Assembly (NCBI GenBank): GCA_964490935.1
Contig: CAZBEO010000005.1
Coordinates: forward strand, 9,726-73,725
Reading direction: 5' to 3'
Origin: JAQVYB01 sp964490935
Lineage (GTDB): Bacteria > Verrucomicrobiota > Kiritimatiellia > RZYC01
DNA length: 64,000 bases
The position numbers and the translations under genes are program-made. Positions 33,934 to 42,981 of this stretch are shown here, piece after piece (within the stretch, counting starts at the first letter, position 1; every line of letters begins with the position of its first letter). The notes beneath the pieces are model-generated. The model saw only the letters and a list, made by a program, of their open reading frames with translations. It had not been told where the DNA came from and did no database searches.

Positions 33934-35478
33934 CTATAAATCCAGCGGGCGGGCATGATGACAGTCGGAGATCAGGTGATAGCACTGGTCGATAATGGGT
34001 TGGATGCCCGCCTGAGGAGGCAGCTTTTTGCGGCAGGCTTTGAGCAGCTCAATGGCTTCGCGGCCTTTTGCTTCGGCTTCACCCAGCAGCGCTGGGTTCT
34101 TCCGGGTCGAGATGTATTCCTGATAGATACGGCGTGCTTCCCGGTACAGTTCGAGTCCTTGCTGATAGGAAGGGTCTGATTTCCAGTCGGCGGGTTGAGC
34201 GGCGACCGGGGCGGTGGCCAGCGGTTCCTCTACCGTCGGCACAGTCGTTGGCGGGAGCGGCATGGGCGCCTGCGGCATGAGTTGAGTGGTCAGGTGCTGT
34301 TCCTGCTGCGAGGCGGGCAGTGTTCCATGCAGGTAGTAATCAATATAATCCAGACCGTTTTCAAGATGTGTTCGCAACACGGGACCCAGCTCCGTATACT
34401 GAGCGGCAGCGAAAATACCCGTTCCGAGCAGCAGCAGAAAGAGCAGCTTGGGCAGACATCCCGAAGCACCGTAGGAGCGCGGCGCCTTCGCCTGCTCCAA
34501 GTCGGTTTTTTTGATGCGGATTTGTTTTTTCGCGGTGGGGGCAACCGGTTCAAGCTGTTTTTCTTCGGGCAACGGCGGGGGAAGTATAAACGGGCGTGAG
34601 AGCCGCACCGTACTGTGCCCGAACGGACAGCGGGGGCAGGTCAGAGGCAACTTCTTTTTGAGAGCGTGTAGGTCTTTCAGCAGTTCCTTCCAATCCGCAT
34701 ATCGGTCTGTCAGCGTCTTGGCCATCATTTTATGAATGACGGAGGTCGCGGCATCGGAAACATTTGGGTTCAGGTCCCGCGGGTCTTCCAGACGGCCGAG
34801 GAGCTGCTGCTCCAGAATGTCAGCGGGTTCCAGGTGCCCGAAAGGCGGTACGCCGGTGACTAGTTGGTAAAACGTGGCGCCAAGACTGTAAATATCGGTT
34901 CGGCAGTCCAACGCCTCTTTATTGCCCACATACTCGGGTGAGGCATAGTTGGGCGTACCCACGAAGTCGTCGGCATCGCCTCCGGCGGACATCACATTAA
35001 GAACTTGGGCGATGCCCAGATTGCCCACCCGAACATCACCGGTTTCCGACAGTATAATATTATCCGGCTTGATGTCGCAGTGAATGACTCGATGTTCTTT
35101 CCAAGCGTATTGCAGTGCTAGGGCGACCCATTGCACAATGGCCAAGGCCTCGTCCTCGGACATGACCGAAACGAAATTCAACTGTTCGCGCACCGAACGC
35201 CCTTCAATATATTCCAGCACAATATAGGCAAAGGGACCGAATTCACCGGCATCAAAAACCTGTACGATGCCCGGATTTTTCAATCGGGCGGCGGCAGTGG
35301 CTTCGCGCCGCAATTGCGCGAGCGATTCGGCATTGGTTGAAGCGGTGACCGCCAGTATTTTGATTGCCACGAAACGGTCCAGCGAAATTTGGCGGGCCTT
35401 CCACATCGTCATGCCGTCTTCTTCGCCCAGCATCTCAAGTATTTCGTAACCGGGTAGTTCAGGCTTTATCATTTGCAT
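33934..35478 (-). CDS. Ser/Thr protein kinase-like membrane protein, probable pseudokinase
   Basis: 514 residues: a kinase fold (about 10-270), one membrane helix (343-360) and a helical tail (about 425-514). Lys40 (VAIK), Glu60, Asp135 in HCDIKPDN and the APE-like SPEY are present. The glycine loop is degenerate (LGEEDGMTMWKA, with Glu and Met replacing two glycines), and the metal-binding DFG reads NLG (Asn153). Loss of the DFG Asp usually abolishes phosphotransfer, so this may be a scaffold or regulator. It heads the operon with the zinc-ribbon protein and the degenerate histidine kinase. Compare the intact kinase at 47393. Confidence 0.9.
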   Translation of the reverse strand: MQMIKPELPGYEILEMLGEEDGMTMWKARQISLDRFVAIKILAVTASTNAESLAQLRREATAAARLKNPGIVQVFDAGEFGPFAYIVLEYIEGRSVREQLNFVSVMSEDEALAIVQWVALALQYAWKEHRVIHCDIKPDNIILSETGDVRVGNLGIAQVLNVMSAGGDADDFVGTPNYASPEYVGNKEALDCRTDIYSLGATFYQLVTGVPPFGHLEPADILEQQLLGRLEDPRDLNPNVSDAATSVIHKMMAKTLTDRYADWKELLKDLHALKKKLPLTCPRCPFGHSTVRLSRPFILPPPLPEEKQLEPVAPTAKKQIRIKKTDLEQAKAPRSYGASGCLPKLLFLLLLGTGIFAAAQYTELGPVLRTHLENGLDYIDYYLHGTLPASQQEQHLTTQLMPQAPMPLPPTTVPTVEEPLATAPVAAQPADWKSDPSYQQGLELYREARRIYQEYISTRKNPALLGEAEAKGREAIELLKACRKKLPPQAGIQPIIDQCYHLISDCHHARPLDL

Positions 35479-35689
35479 GGTGAGATATATTTCACGAGCC
35501 GTTCAGAGCTCATACTCCCTCGTTGATTTCCAAGTCCAGCGGCATCGCCCAACATGGCGGAAGCCGCTAAATTGATAGAATTCATAAAGAAAACCGGAGC
35601 CGTTTTCAAGCAAAGTTCTGCATTGATTCACGACATTCCGGCGAAGGTTGGAAGATCATCGGACTTTTTCCCGGCACCCGGCAGGCACA

Positions 35690-36199
35690 TCAATAGGAAG
35701 GGGAATGCGCAAAACGCCTGTAGGACCTGGAGTATCTAGGCCGCCGCTCACACATGTTATTCATATGAAACTGCTCTATCGATGTGCGTGCACAGCGTAT
35801 GGAATGCCTGACCGAAGAGCGTTGTTTTCTCGCTTTCCGTGCCGCATAACGCGCTTGGATGGAGGAATGGGAATGCAATTCGCAGGAGTGGGTACTAAGT
35901 TGCCGCCGCCTTGCCTTCACCCGCATCTGAAAAAGCACGCGTGTCATCAGCGTAAGGGAAAAACCGAATATGGCCAGCAGCGTCAGCTTGTTTTTTTCCA
36001 TGCTGTACAGTGGTTCAAGCAGAGCGCCGGCATCACGTGGGGCCGACTCGCTGAGCGGGGGCGGAATCGGCATTGAAAGCTCAACCAACAGGTCATCGCA
36101 CATCAGTGCCTGATGATCCTCCTCCGCCTCTCCGGCCAACACGACCATAGCCGAAGACAGCATCCATATGCCGAGCAAAACTATGACTACGCTTTTCAT
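35690..36199 (-). CDS. hypothetical exported membrane protein
   Basis: 169 residues. A signal peptide or first helix (SVVIVLLGIWMLSSAMVVLA) is followed by a short acidic region, a second helix (LTLLAIFGFSLTLMTRVLF) and an Arg/Ser/His-rich tail of about 80 residues. AGGGG lies 9 nt before the ATG at 36199. The tail composition is odd and may be read-through of a shifted frame; the functional protein could be about 90 residues. Family not recognised. It stands alone between the kinase operon and serC. Confidence 0.5.
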   Translation of the reverse strand: MKSVVIVLLGIWMLSSAMVVLAGEAEEDHQALMCDDLLVELSMPIPPPLSESAPRDAGALLEPLYSMEKNKLTLLAIFGFSLTLMTRVLFQMRVKARRRQLSTHSCELHSHSSIQARYAARKARKQRSSVRHSIRCARTSIEQFHMNNMCERRPRYSRSYRRFAHSPSY

Positions 36200-36517
36200 G
36201 ATGGCAACCCCTTGGAACAGGTTCTTTTCTACTCTGTTATTTCCTGCAATTCAATATGTTTTCGAGTCATATACTTTTCAATTGATACCCGTCTTCAGGA
36301 CAGATCATCCAAAAGAACAGGCCGATATGTAGCATAGAACTATACTGGTGTCTATAATAAAAAAGCAAAAAATTGAGAGCATATCTTCAATTACTTAATG
36401 TTTTTAGGTGAGCCCAGATAAAACGGTTTCAATCTATCATACATCTATGCCGCATAAGCGCTGGGAACGAGTCCGCTTGGTATCACGGGATACCCAAAGG
36501 TTTTCCCTGTCGCCCAA
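36200..36517. other. AT-rich intergenic region without visible genes
   Basis: About 320 bp with no open frame of note, no repeat shared with other gaps and no RNA-like hairpin that I can support. The serC promoter begins at its right end. Confidence 0.6.
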
Positions 36518-36546
36518 TTGACGTTGCCGCCTCTTCGGGTTACATT
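36518..36546 (+). promoter_or_regulatory. sigma-70-type promoter of serC
   Basis: TTGACG (36518-36523), 17-bp spacer, TACATT (36541-36546). The ATG of serC is 53 bp downstream of the -10 box. Box matches are good (5/6 and 4/6) and the spacing is ideal. Confidence 0.6.
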
Positions 36547-36598
36547 ACGCCCCATTGTGTCGGACGAGATCAACCACCAAGAGAGGACGATAACGATC

Positions 36599-37678
36599 AT
36601 GAGCAGGATATATAATTTTAGTGCGGGCCCGGCGATCCTACCGGAAGAAACCATCAAAGAGGCCCAGGAAAAGCTTTTTGACTACCAAGGTTGCGGCATG
36701 TCCATCCTCGAGGTGAGTCATCGCGGCAAGGAATATGCGGCCGTACACGAAGAGCTGAAGGACAACCTGAAGAAGGTGGCGAACATCTCTGATGACTACT
36801 CCCTGTTGTTCCTGGGCGGCGGCGCGACCACGCAGTTTGCCATGGTGCCGATGAATCTTCGCGGTGAAGGTCAATCGGCTGATTATGTCCACACAGGTGC
36901 CTGGGCGGGCAAGGCGATCAAAGAAGCCAAGGTGCTGGGTGCCACAAAGGTGGTTGCCGATACCTCGAAGGAGCAGCCAGCCTGCATTCCGGATGCTTCC
37001 TCTATTAAGGCGTCGGACGGCGCGGCCTATCTGCACATCACCTCCAACGAGACCATCGGCGGCACACAGTGGCGCAGCTATCCCAAGGTGGATGCGCCGT
37101 TGGTTGCGGACATGTCTTCGGATATTTTCTGCCGTCCGGTGGATATCAATTCGTTTGGGCTGATCTATGCGGGCGCTCAGAAGAATCTGGGTCCGGCGGG
37201 CGTGACGCTTGTGATTGTCCGTAAGGACCTGGCCGAGCGGGTATCCGATAAGATACCGAATATATTCCGTTACAAGAGCCATATTGCGCAGGATTCTCTG
37301 CTCAACACGCCGCCGTGCTTTAGCTGCTACATGCTGATGTTGACCACGCGCTGGATTATGAAGGAAGGCGGGCTGGCGGCCATCGGCAAGCGCAACGAGG
37401 AGAAGGCGGCCAAGCTGTATGCGGCGATTGACTCGACGGAATTTTATCGGGGCACGGCCTCGCTGGAATCGCGCTCCATCATGAACGTGACGTTCCGCCT
37501 GCCGTCCGAGGAGTTGGAAGCGAAGTTCATCAAGGACGCGGGGAGTCAGAACATGAAGGGCCTGAAGGGACACCGGGATGTCGGCGGCATACGCGCCTCC
37601 ATCTACAACGCCTTCCCGGCGGCCGGCGTGGATGCCTTGATTGCCTTCATGAAAGAGTTTGAAAAGGCCAACGGATAA
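36599..37678 (+). CDS. serC: phosphoserine aminotransferase
   Basis: 359 residues from the ATG at 36599 (GAGAGGA upstream); the longer in-frame start at 36518 coincides with the promoter and is rejected. MSRIYNFSAGPAILPEE is the diagnostic N-terminus; SHRGKEY, FLGGGATTQFAMVPMNL and IYAGAQKNLGPAG (PLP-binding Lys) follow. The C-terminus KGHRDVGGIRASIYNA binds substrate phosphate. It converts 3-phosphohydroxypyruvate to phosphoserine using glutamate, in serine and pyridoxal phosphate synthesis. It is a single-gene unit with its own promoter and a strong terminator; serA and serB are not nearby. Confidence 0.97.
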   Translation: MSRIYNFSAGPAILPEETIKEAQEKLFDYQGCGMSILEVSHRGKEYAAVHEELKDNLKKVANISDDYSLLFLGGGATTQFAMVPMNLRGEGQSADYVHTGAWAGKAIKEAKVLGATKVVADTSKEQPACIPDASSIKASDGAAYLHITSNETIGGTQWRSYPKVDAPLVADMSSDIFCRPVDINSFGLIYAGAQKNLGPAGVTLVIVRKDLAERVSDKIPNIFRYKSHIAQDSLLNTPPCFSCYMLMLTTRWIMKEGGLAAIGKRNEEKAAKLYAAIDSTEFYRGTASLESRSIMNVTFRLPSEELEAKFIKDAGSQNMKGLKGHRDVGGIRASIYNAFPAAGVDALIAFMKEFEKANG

Positions 37679-37696
37679 TTCCGTCTTTTCACCATT

Positions 37697-37742
37697 GAAA
37701 CGCACGGAGAGGTGGTATACACCTCTCCGTGCGTTTTCTTTT
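37697..37742 (+). terminator. strong rho-independent terminator after serC
   Basis: An 18-bp perfect stem: GAAACGCACGGAGAGGTG pairs with its complement ending at 37737, with loop GTATA and then TTTTCTTTT. It separates serC from tRNA-Arg. Confidence 0.92.
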
Positions 37743-37747
37743 AGAGT

Positions 37748-37822
37748 GCGCCCGTAGTTCAATGGATAGAGCGCTAGCCTCCGAAGCTAGAAATATGGGT
37801 TCGAATCCCGTCGGGCGCACCA
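37748..37822 (+). tRNA. tRNA-Arg (CCG)
   Basis: Acceptor arms GCGCCCG and CGGGCGC, discriminator A and encoded CCA. The anticodon loop CTCCGAA gives CCG, with the D arm TAGTTCAATGGATAGAGC and T arm GGGTTCGAATCCC. Length 75 with CCA. Confidence 0.95.
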
Positions 37823-37872
37823 TTTTTCCAATTCATCCTTCCCGTTCTTGATCGCCCTCGGCGGGGAGGCGC

Positions 37873-39342
37873 TCACGGAGCTTCAGGTGCTGATTCCGTT
37901 GGAATAATACAGGAATAGCTTTCTTCGTTAAACGGGTCCTGCACGCGATCAAGCACGGCGTAAGGCTCGAAGTCGGCTTCATGGCCCTCCAGCAGATGCC
38001 GACTGATCACCAGAGCGTTCAGACGTTGTTCTTTCCATGCCCGTACGGCCTCCGCCGCCGTCATGCTTTCTGTCTGTTCAAAGTAACATAAAAAGCCTTC
38101 AGCGGAAGGACCCGCCACCGCGAGGCGCTCCCGGGGAATCTGTGCGGCGATCCGGGTGGAAAAGAGACGTAGGGCGTGGGTTTGCTTGCGCCAATCGTTG
38201 CCCGTTTCGGAGAGACCATAGGCCGTCCAAAGGCAGGTTCCGAGGACGATGACGCCGGTCACGAGCCGACGGTAATTCAGGCCCAGCAGGCGGGCCTTAT
38301 CATAGAGCGAAGCGAAATAGACCAGCAGGAGCGCGAGCGGGGGAAGCAGGGGAAAGAGTCGGTCGCTTCGTTTATCCGGAATGGCAGAGATCACCAGCAG
38401 TCCGCCCAGCGTCCAGCACGCCAGCCACACGAACACCGGGTCTTTCCAGCAGGTTTTCAGGCGTTTGACCTGGGTTCCGGCCAACAGAATCAGAAGTAGG
38501 CTCCAAGGCGACCAGCGATGTAGAATGTGGGCGACGTAATAAAGAAACGGCTTGGCGGTTTTTCCACCCTCGGAGGGTTGAAATGCGGAGGCCATTTCAC
38601 CGACAACGATCTGTTCGTAGAATCCCGGATAGCGCCACACGGCCCAGACCAGGGTGCCGAGGAGCAGAAGAATCGGCACCAGAAGGGCCGTCCACCCCGG
38701 CCAGGCCCGATTGGGTTCGCCCCGCTTGCGCTGAATCAACGCGAAGGCCGCCAGGCCGGGAAGCAGAAAAGCATAGACGGTGTGTCCCTTGGTGAATACG
38801 GCTGCCAGGATGGCCAGAAAAAAGAAGAACACCTCCCGTCGCGACCAAGCCTGTTTCCGTTCGATGTGGTTCAGAATCATCAGGCCCGGAATAAAACAGA
38901 AGAGGGCCAGCAGCATATCGGTTCGGACGAGCGTGGCGATGCGTACCGTCATCATATTAAATGCGAAGGCCGCCACTGCGAGCGCGGCACCCAGCGACCC
39001 GCCCAGACGGAGACCGCAGCGGTACATCAGCAGAAGCAGAACCACGGCGGCGGCAAACAGGGGCAGGCGAAGGGCGACATCCCAGCCGACGCCCGGGATG
39101 TAATAGCAGGCCGCCTGAAGCCAGGCGGTGAGTGGCGGTTTAGTGGCGTAACCTCCATACGGCAATTCCTGAAGCAGCCAATGACCGTTTTGTACGATGT
39201 CCAGCGCGGCATAGGCTTGTCGCGCCTGATCATAGTTATCCAGATGCCAGGGAAGATTGCGCACGACGAAGAGCAGAAGAGCCCCCCCGATCAGGGCGTA
39301 AAGTCCTAGGCGGATCGACTTGCTGTACGGGTTGGTTGTCAT
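37873..39342 (-). CDS. GT39-family glycosyltransferase (ArnT-like)
   Basis: 489 residues with about 11 membrane helices. The first periplasmic loop holds the catalytic acidic motif HLDNYDQARQAY, then YGGYATKPPLTAWLQA, the PPLxxW signature of ArnT/PMT-type lipid-linked sugar transferases. LVRTDMLLALF and FTKGHTVYAFLLP follow. The C-terminal 100 residues form a soluble periplasmic domain. Such enzymes transfer a sugar from a polyprenyl carrier onto lipid A, proteins or polysaccharide. It is the last of a group of three related genes at 37.9-42.9 kb, on the same strand as and 50 bp after the next one. Confidence 0.88.
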   Translation of the reverse strand: MTTNPYSKSIRLGLYALIGGALLLFVVRNLPWHLDNYDQARQAYAALDIVQNGHWLLQELPYGGYATKPPLTAWLQAACYYIPGVGWDVALRLPLFAAAVVLLLLMYRCGLRLGGSLGAALAVAAFAFNMMTVRIATLVRTDMLLALFCFIPGLMILNHIERKQAWSRREVFFFFLAILAAVFTKGHTVYAFLLPGLAAFALIQRKRGEPNRAWPGWTALLVPILLLLGTLVWAVWRYPGFYEQIVVGEMASAFQPSEGGKTAKPFLYYVAHILHRWSPWSLLLILLAGTQVKRLKTCWKDPVFVWLACWTLGGLLVISAIPDKRSDRLFPLLPPLALLLVYFASLYDKARLLGLNYRRLVTGVIVLGTCLWTAYGLSETGNDWRKQTHALRLFSTRIAAQIPRERLAVAGPSAEGFLCYFEQTESMTAAEAVRAWKEQRLNALVISRHLLEGHEADFEPYAVLDRVQDPFNEESYSCIIPTESAPEAP

Positions 39343-39392
39343 CGTTGAATCCCTCCCTGTTTTGGCGGAGTGTTATACAGCAACGTGCAGCA

Positions 39393-41120
39393 CTACGGAA
39401 GAAATTCATACAACTTCCATGCGGGCACCGTGCCGTCCTCAAACGTAAAAACATACTGGAAGCCCCACGATTCAAGCAGTTGACAACGTTTCGGCACATC
39501 CCGCACACAGACCCGGCCCGGCACGCCGCGAAGTGTTTTGGCCCGTATGGCCTCGGGCGTTCGCGGCAGTATGATGTCCCGATAATAAATCAGAAATTCC
39601 TTGTCGGGATCGCGGTCGCGTTTGGGCAGACAGAAAGGATCGATTCGTTTTTCATCGGGGATGATCGAGTAATAGTGGATTGGCAGATCGGCGCAATAGC
39701 CCGCCAAGCGTTCGGCATCGGCGCGGTGCGGATAAATGCCGTTGTCTTCGGAAATGGCATAAGTGTAATAGCCGACGGTGGAGGCGGCCAGCAGCAGAAA
39801 GGCCGTGATGCAGGCCGACCGGATGACCGCGCCCCGCCGATAGGCCCGCAGGGCGATGAGCCAACCGATGATCAGAAAGACGCCCAGCAGCACCGCCGCC
39901 CAAGGCGCCACGCCCGGCAAATGCGGGAAATACTTCAGGGGATGAGAACCATCCACGGCATAGCGGGATTGAAGCAGCAAGGTCGCCGACAGCGCCAGCA
40001 AGGCCGTCCCCAGTGCCGTCCAGTGAATGATCGCCACCAACCGGATGCCAGCACGCCGATGCAACGCGGTAAAATGCTTTTCAAGCACCCCGAAATACAG
40101 CGCCGTCAAAATACCCGCTGCCGGAATCAGTGGAAGAATGTAGCGCGCATTCTTGGCGTGTGAAAAAGAAAGCAGCACGAGACCAGACGCCAGCCAAAGC
40201 CACGGAGGAAAAAAGACCCGGCGCGAGGCAACAGTCTTCGCGCGAAACGGAAGAAGCAGCGCGGGCAGAAACCAAACCGACCAGGGAAATAGCAGCGGCA
40301 CCAGACCGGCGTAATACCAGCAAGGTGCCGCCTCGGCCTGGGCTGGAAAACGATATTCGCGAACAACCCAGGCCCAAGCTTCGGGATGATGCAGAAAGAT
40401 GTAGGCGTACCAGCTCGCGAAAAGCAGCAGGCCCAGCAGCGCGGCGGATGCAAGACCCGCAAGAGCGGCCAAGCGGTGCGGACGCCACGCCGCCGCAAAC
40501 ACCACCAAAGGAAGCAAAACAAAAAGCAGGGCGATAGGGCCTTTGGTCAACAGGGCCGCGCCAAACGCGATGCCGCATGGCAGAAACCACCAGGTGCTGC
40601 TCTTCGTGCGCCGCCCGGTCAGGGCGAGGACGCCCATCGCCACCGCCAGCATACTCCAACCGAGCAGATGCGTATCATAGGTCGCAAAACGTCCCTGCCG
40701 GATAAACAGAAAACTGCTTCCGACTAGGAGCAGGGCCAATCGCGCCAAGCGGTGCGTGGTCAACCGCGCAGTGATCAAGTAGGTGGAAGCTAAGGCGAGC
40801 AGAGCGAAGCCCGCCGCCAGCAGCCGGGCCAAACCGATCAGCACGTCCACCGAGGCATCGCCAGGTGCCAAACGCCAGGCCAGCAGATTCAACCAGACGA
40901 GCATCGGCGGCTTGTTCACGCGCGGGCGCCCGTTCCACGTTGGTGCCAACCAGGCTTGTTCTTCGCCTTGCTGCATACGCAGCCAGGCCTCCTGGCTCGA
41001 CATGATGCTGAGGTTTTCCATGATGCGCGCCGGTCCGGAGGTGTCGTAATGCACCAGCAGCGGCAGGGCGCAGGCCGCCAGCAAAAGGATAAACAAAAGT
41101 AGATTTCGTCCGTTTCGCAT
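39393..41120 (-). CDS. GT39-family glycosyltransferase, paralogue A of divergent pair
   Basis: 575 residues from the ATG at 41120, where a membrane helix begins; the longer open frame upstream is non-coding. The first loop has GPARIMENLSIMSSQEAWLR and RPRVNKPPMLVWLNLLAW (a PPLxxW-like motif), then QGRFATYDTHLLGWSMLAVA, ALLTKGPIA and KNARYILPLIPAAG. About 12 membrane helices and a C-terminal periplasmic domain. It shares long blocks with the divergently transcribed gene at 41217, including KPPMLVWLNLLAW, ATYD..L.GW and TKGP. It probably glycosylates envelope lipids or proteins from a polyprenyl-linked donor. Confidence 0.88.
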   Translation of the reverse strand: MRNGRNLLLFILLLAACALPLLVHYDTSGPARIMENLSIMSSQEAWLRMQQGEEQAWLAPTWNGRPRVNKPPMLVWLNLLAWRLAPGDASVDVLIGLARLLAAGFALLALASTYLITARLTTHRLARLALLLVGSSFLFIRQGRFATYDTHLLGWSMLAVAMGVLALTGRRTKSSTWWFLPCGIAFGAALLTKGPIALLFVLLPLVVFAAAWRPHRLAALAGLASAALLGLLLFASWYAYIFLHHPEAWAWVVREYRFPAQAEAAPCWYYAGLVPLLFPWSVWFLPALLLPFRAKTVASRRVFFPPWLWLASGLVLLSFSHAKNARYILPLIPAAGILTALYFGVLEKHFTALHRRAGIRLVAIIHWTALGTALLALSATLLLQSRYAVDGSHPLKYFPHLPGVAPWAAVLLGVFLIIGWLIALRAYRRGAVIRSACITAFLLLAASTVGYYTYAISEDNGIYPHRADAERLAGYCADLPIHYYSIIPDEKRIDPFCLPKRDRDPDKEFLIYYRDIILPRTPEAIRAKTLRGVPGRVCVRDVPKRCQLLESWGFQYVFTFEDGTVPAWKLYEFLP

Positions 41121-41216
41121 CGTCTTGTTCGCAATGATTTTTCGTTGGTATCCTGGTGCGTCCCATGCTACACCACGGCCTACGCAGTGAACAGTCGCAG
41201 GCGGAAAACACGGTTT

Positions 41217-42929
41217 ATGCATAGCGAAAAAAGAACAACGAATCCATACGGAATGCGGACTGTTTTCCTTCTTTGCGCGGTACTTCTTTTTGTGCTTCCG
41301 CCCTACGTGGTCTTCATGGGGCGACCTTCGCCGGTCCGTTCGATGGAAACGATCTGTATGCAAACCAGCCTCGAAACCTGGCTTCGTGTGGAGGCAGGCG
41401 AGCCAATGGCGTGGTGGAATCCGACCTGGGATGGCGGCGTCATACGTATTGAGAAACCGCCGATGCTGGTCTGGTTAAACCTGTTGGCCTGGCACGGCTA
41501 TGCGCCGGATACCGTCACGGTGGAGCAATTGGCCTTTGGCTCACGCCTGATGACCATTCTGGTGGTGCTGATCGGTCTGGCCTCCGTTTTCTGGATCGGA
41601 GTTCAACTGCGCAACCGCACCACGGGCCTGCTGGCGGCTCTCGCCACGGGAAGCACCTTTTTGCTGATTAAACAAACGCATTACGCCACCTACGACGCGC
41701 AACTCATGGGCTGGGCCACCTTGGCGGTGGCACTCGGTGTTCGTGCGGTGCGCGGGCGCAATCCGGAGGAGCGGGCGGCGTGGTCGTGGCTTTTCTGGGG
41801 GCTTGCCGGTGTCGCGCTGGGTGCCACGCTGATGACGAAGGGACCGGTGGGTGCCGTTTGGGTGCTTGCGCCGCTTGTGACCGCCATCGCGCTGCTCTCG
41901 CGCCGTCCCGTCCGCGATGCGGCAGGCCTCTGTTTGGCGGTGGCGCTCGGGTCGTTGATTCTACTGCCGTGGACGCTTCACACGCTCGACCTGCAATCAC
42001 TCGCCCTGTCCTCCCTGGCCGATGAATACAAGCCGGTGGATACCGATCAGTTCCGCCCATTGTATTATTACGCCGGCATCGTGGCCTTTGTTTTTCCGTG
42101 GACCTTCTGGTGGCTCGGTTCGCTGGTCCATCCATTCCGCCGTAAAGAAGACGGGCGCGCCCGATTTTTTCCGCTGCTTTGGTTTCTGCTGCCTTTCCTT
42201 TTTGTGAGTGCGTGGCCGATGCGGAACGCACGCTACTTGGTGCCTCTGCTGCCGTCTGCGGGTTTGATGTGCGCGGTTTATCTGAACCAGGTGCTGCGCG
42301 AGGTGTCGCTCCAGAAAGGTCCGTCCCACCTGCTGCGTCTTTTTTGGGTGATTGCCGCCTTGATTTCACTCGTTGTTCCCGTGCTGATTTTGCTTCAGCC
42401 CTGGCTGATGACGCAGGGCGTGCTCGATGAGCCGTACATCGAGGGCATCTCCACGCTCGGCAGTCTGTTCGGATTGGCGCTGTTACTGCTGGTCTGTTCG
42501 GCGGGTTTTCGTTTCAGTGCCGTACCGTTGCGTCGGGTGAGTTTTTTGCTGGTGGGCATCTGGATGGTGGTGCTCGGCACCTTCGGCTATTACGGCTATT
42601 CCCTCGCCGGACATCAGGCCTATCCCTGGCAGGCGCAGGCCGAACGGTTCGCGGAAGTCATTGGCGACGCCCCGGCCTATTTTCTGTATGAGGCCGACCG
42701 TGAAAATCCGCCCAAGCCGGAAATGGGTTTCGCTATTTATTCCTTTAAGATCATACGCCCCGTGACGACCGAACACCTCGAGAAGCTGTGCCGGAAAAAC
42801 CAGACGCTCTTCCTGCTCGTTTCCGAGGACTCCACACGCATCACTCCGCAATCCGAGGACTGGAAATGGCTCGGACCTTTCGAGGACGATGATTTTCGCT
42901 GGAACCTCTTTTCATTTAAAACGCCTTAA
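41217..42929 (+). CDS. GT39-family glycosyltransferase, paralogue B of divergent pair
   Basis: 570 residues from the ATG at 41217; a later start at 41253 is possible and fits the first helix as well. Motifs mirror its neighbour: VRSMETICMQTSLETWLRV in the first loop, IEKPPMLVWLNLLAW, HYATYDAQLMGWATLAVA, TLMTKGPVG and MRNARYLVPLLPSAG. It ends with a short periplasmic domain. The two genes are transcribed away from a shared 96-bp gap, so they are likely co-regulated. The KPP motif, with basic and acidic loop residues, suggests an active lipid-linked glycosyltransferase. Confidence 0.88.
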   Translation: MHSEKRTTNPYGMRTVFLLCAVLLFVLPPYVVFMGRPSPVRSMETICMQTSLETWLRVEAGEPMAWWNPTWDGGVIRIEKPPMLVWLNLLAWHGYAPDTVTVEQLAFGSRLMTILVVLIGLASVFWIGVQLRNRTTGLLAALATGSTFLLIKQTHYATYDAQLMGWATLAVALGVRAVRGRNPEERAAWSWLFWGLAGVALGATLMTKGPVGAVWVLAPLVTAIALLSRRPVRDAAGLCLAVALGSLILLPWTLHTLDLQSLALSSLADEYKPVDTDQFRPLYYYAGIVAFVFPWTFWWLGSLVHPFRRKEDGRARFFPLLWFLLPFLFVSAWPMRNARYLVPLLPSAGLMCAVYLNQVLREVSLQKGPSHLLRLFWVIAALISLVVPVLILLQPWLMTQGVLDEPYIEGISTLGSLFGLALLLLVCSAGFRFSAVPLRRVSFLLVGIWMVVLGTFGYYGYSLAGHQAYPWQAQAERFAEVIGDAPAYFLYEADRENPPKPEMGFAIYSFKIIRPVTTEHLEKLCRKNQTLFLLVSEDSTRITPQSEDWKWLGPFEDDDFRWNLFSFKTP

Positions 42930-42981
42930 CATCTCCCAGCCTGAGCGTGTATACCATCATTTTTCCCGAAAGGAGTGGATC

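Noticed and set aside
41145..41216. Longer N-terminus for the glycosyltransferase at 41217
   Set aside because: The extra residues precede the first membrane helix, run into the divergent promoter gap and lack a ribosome site.
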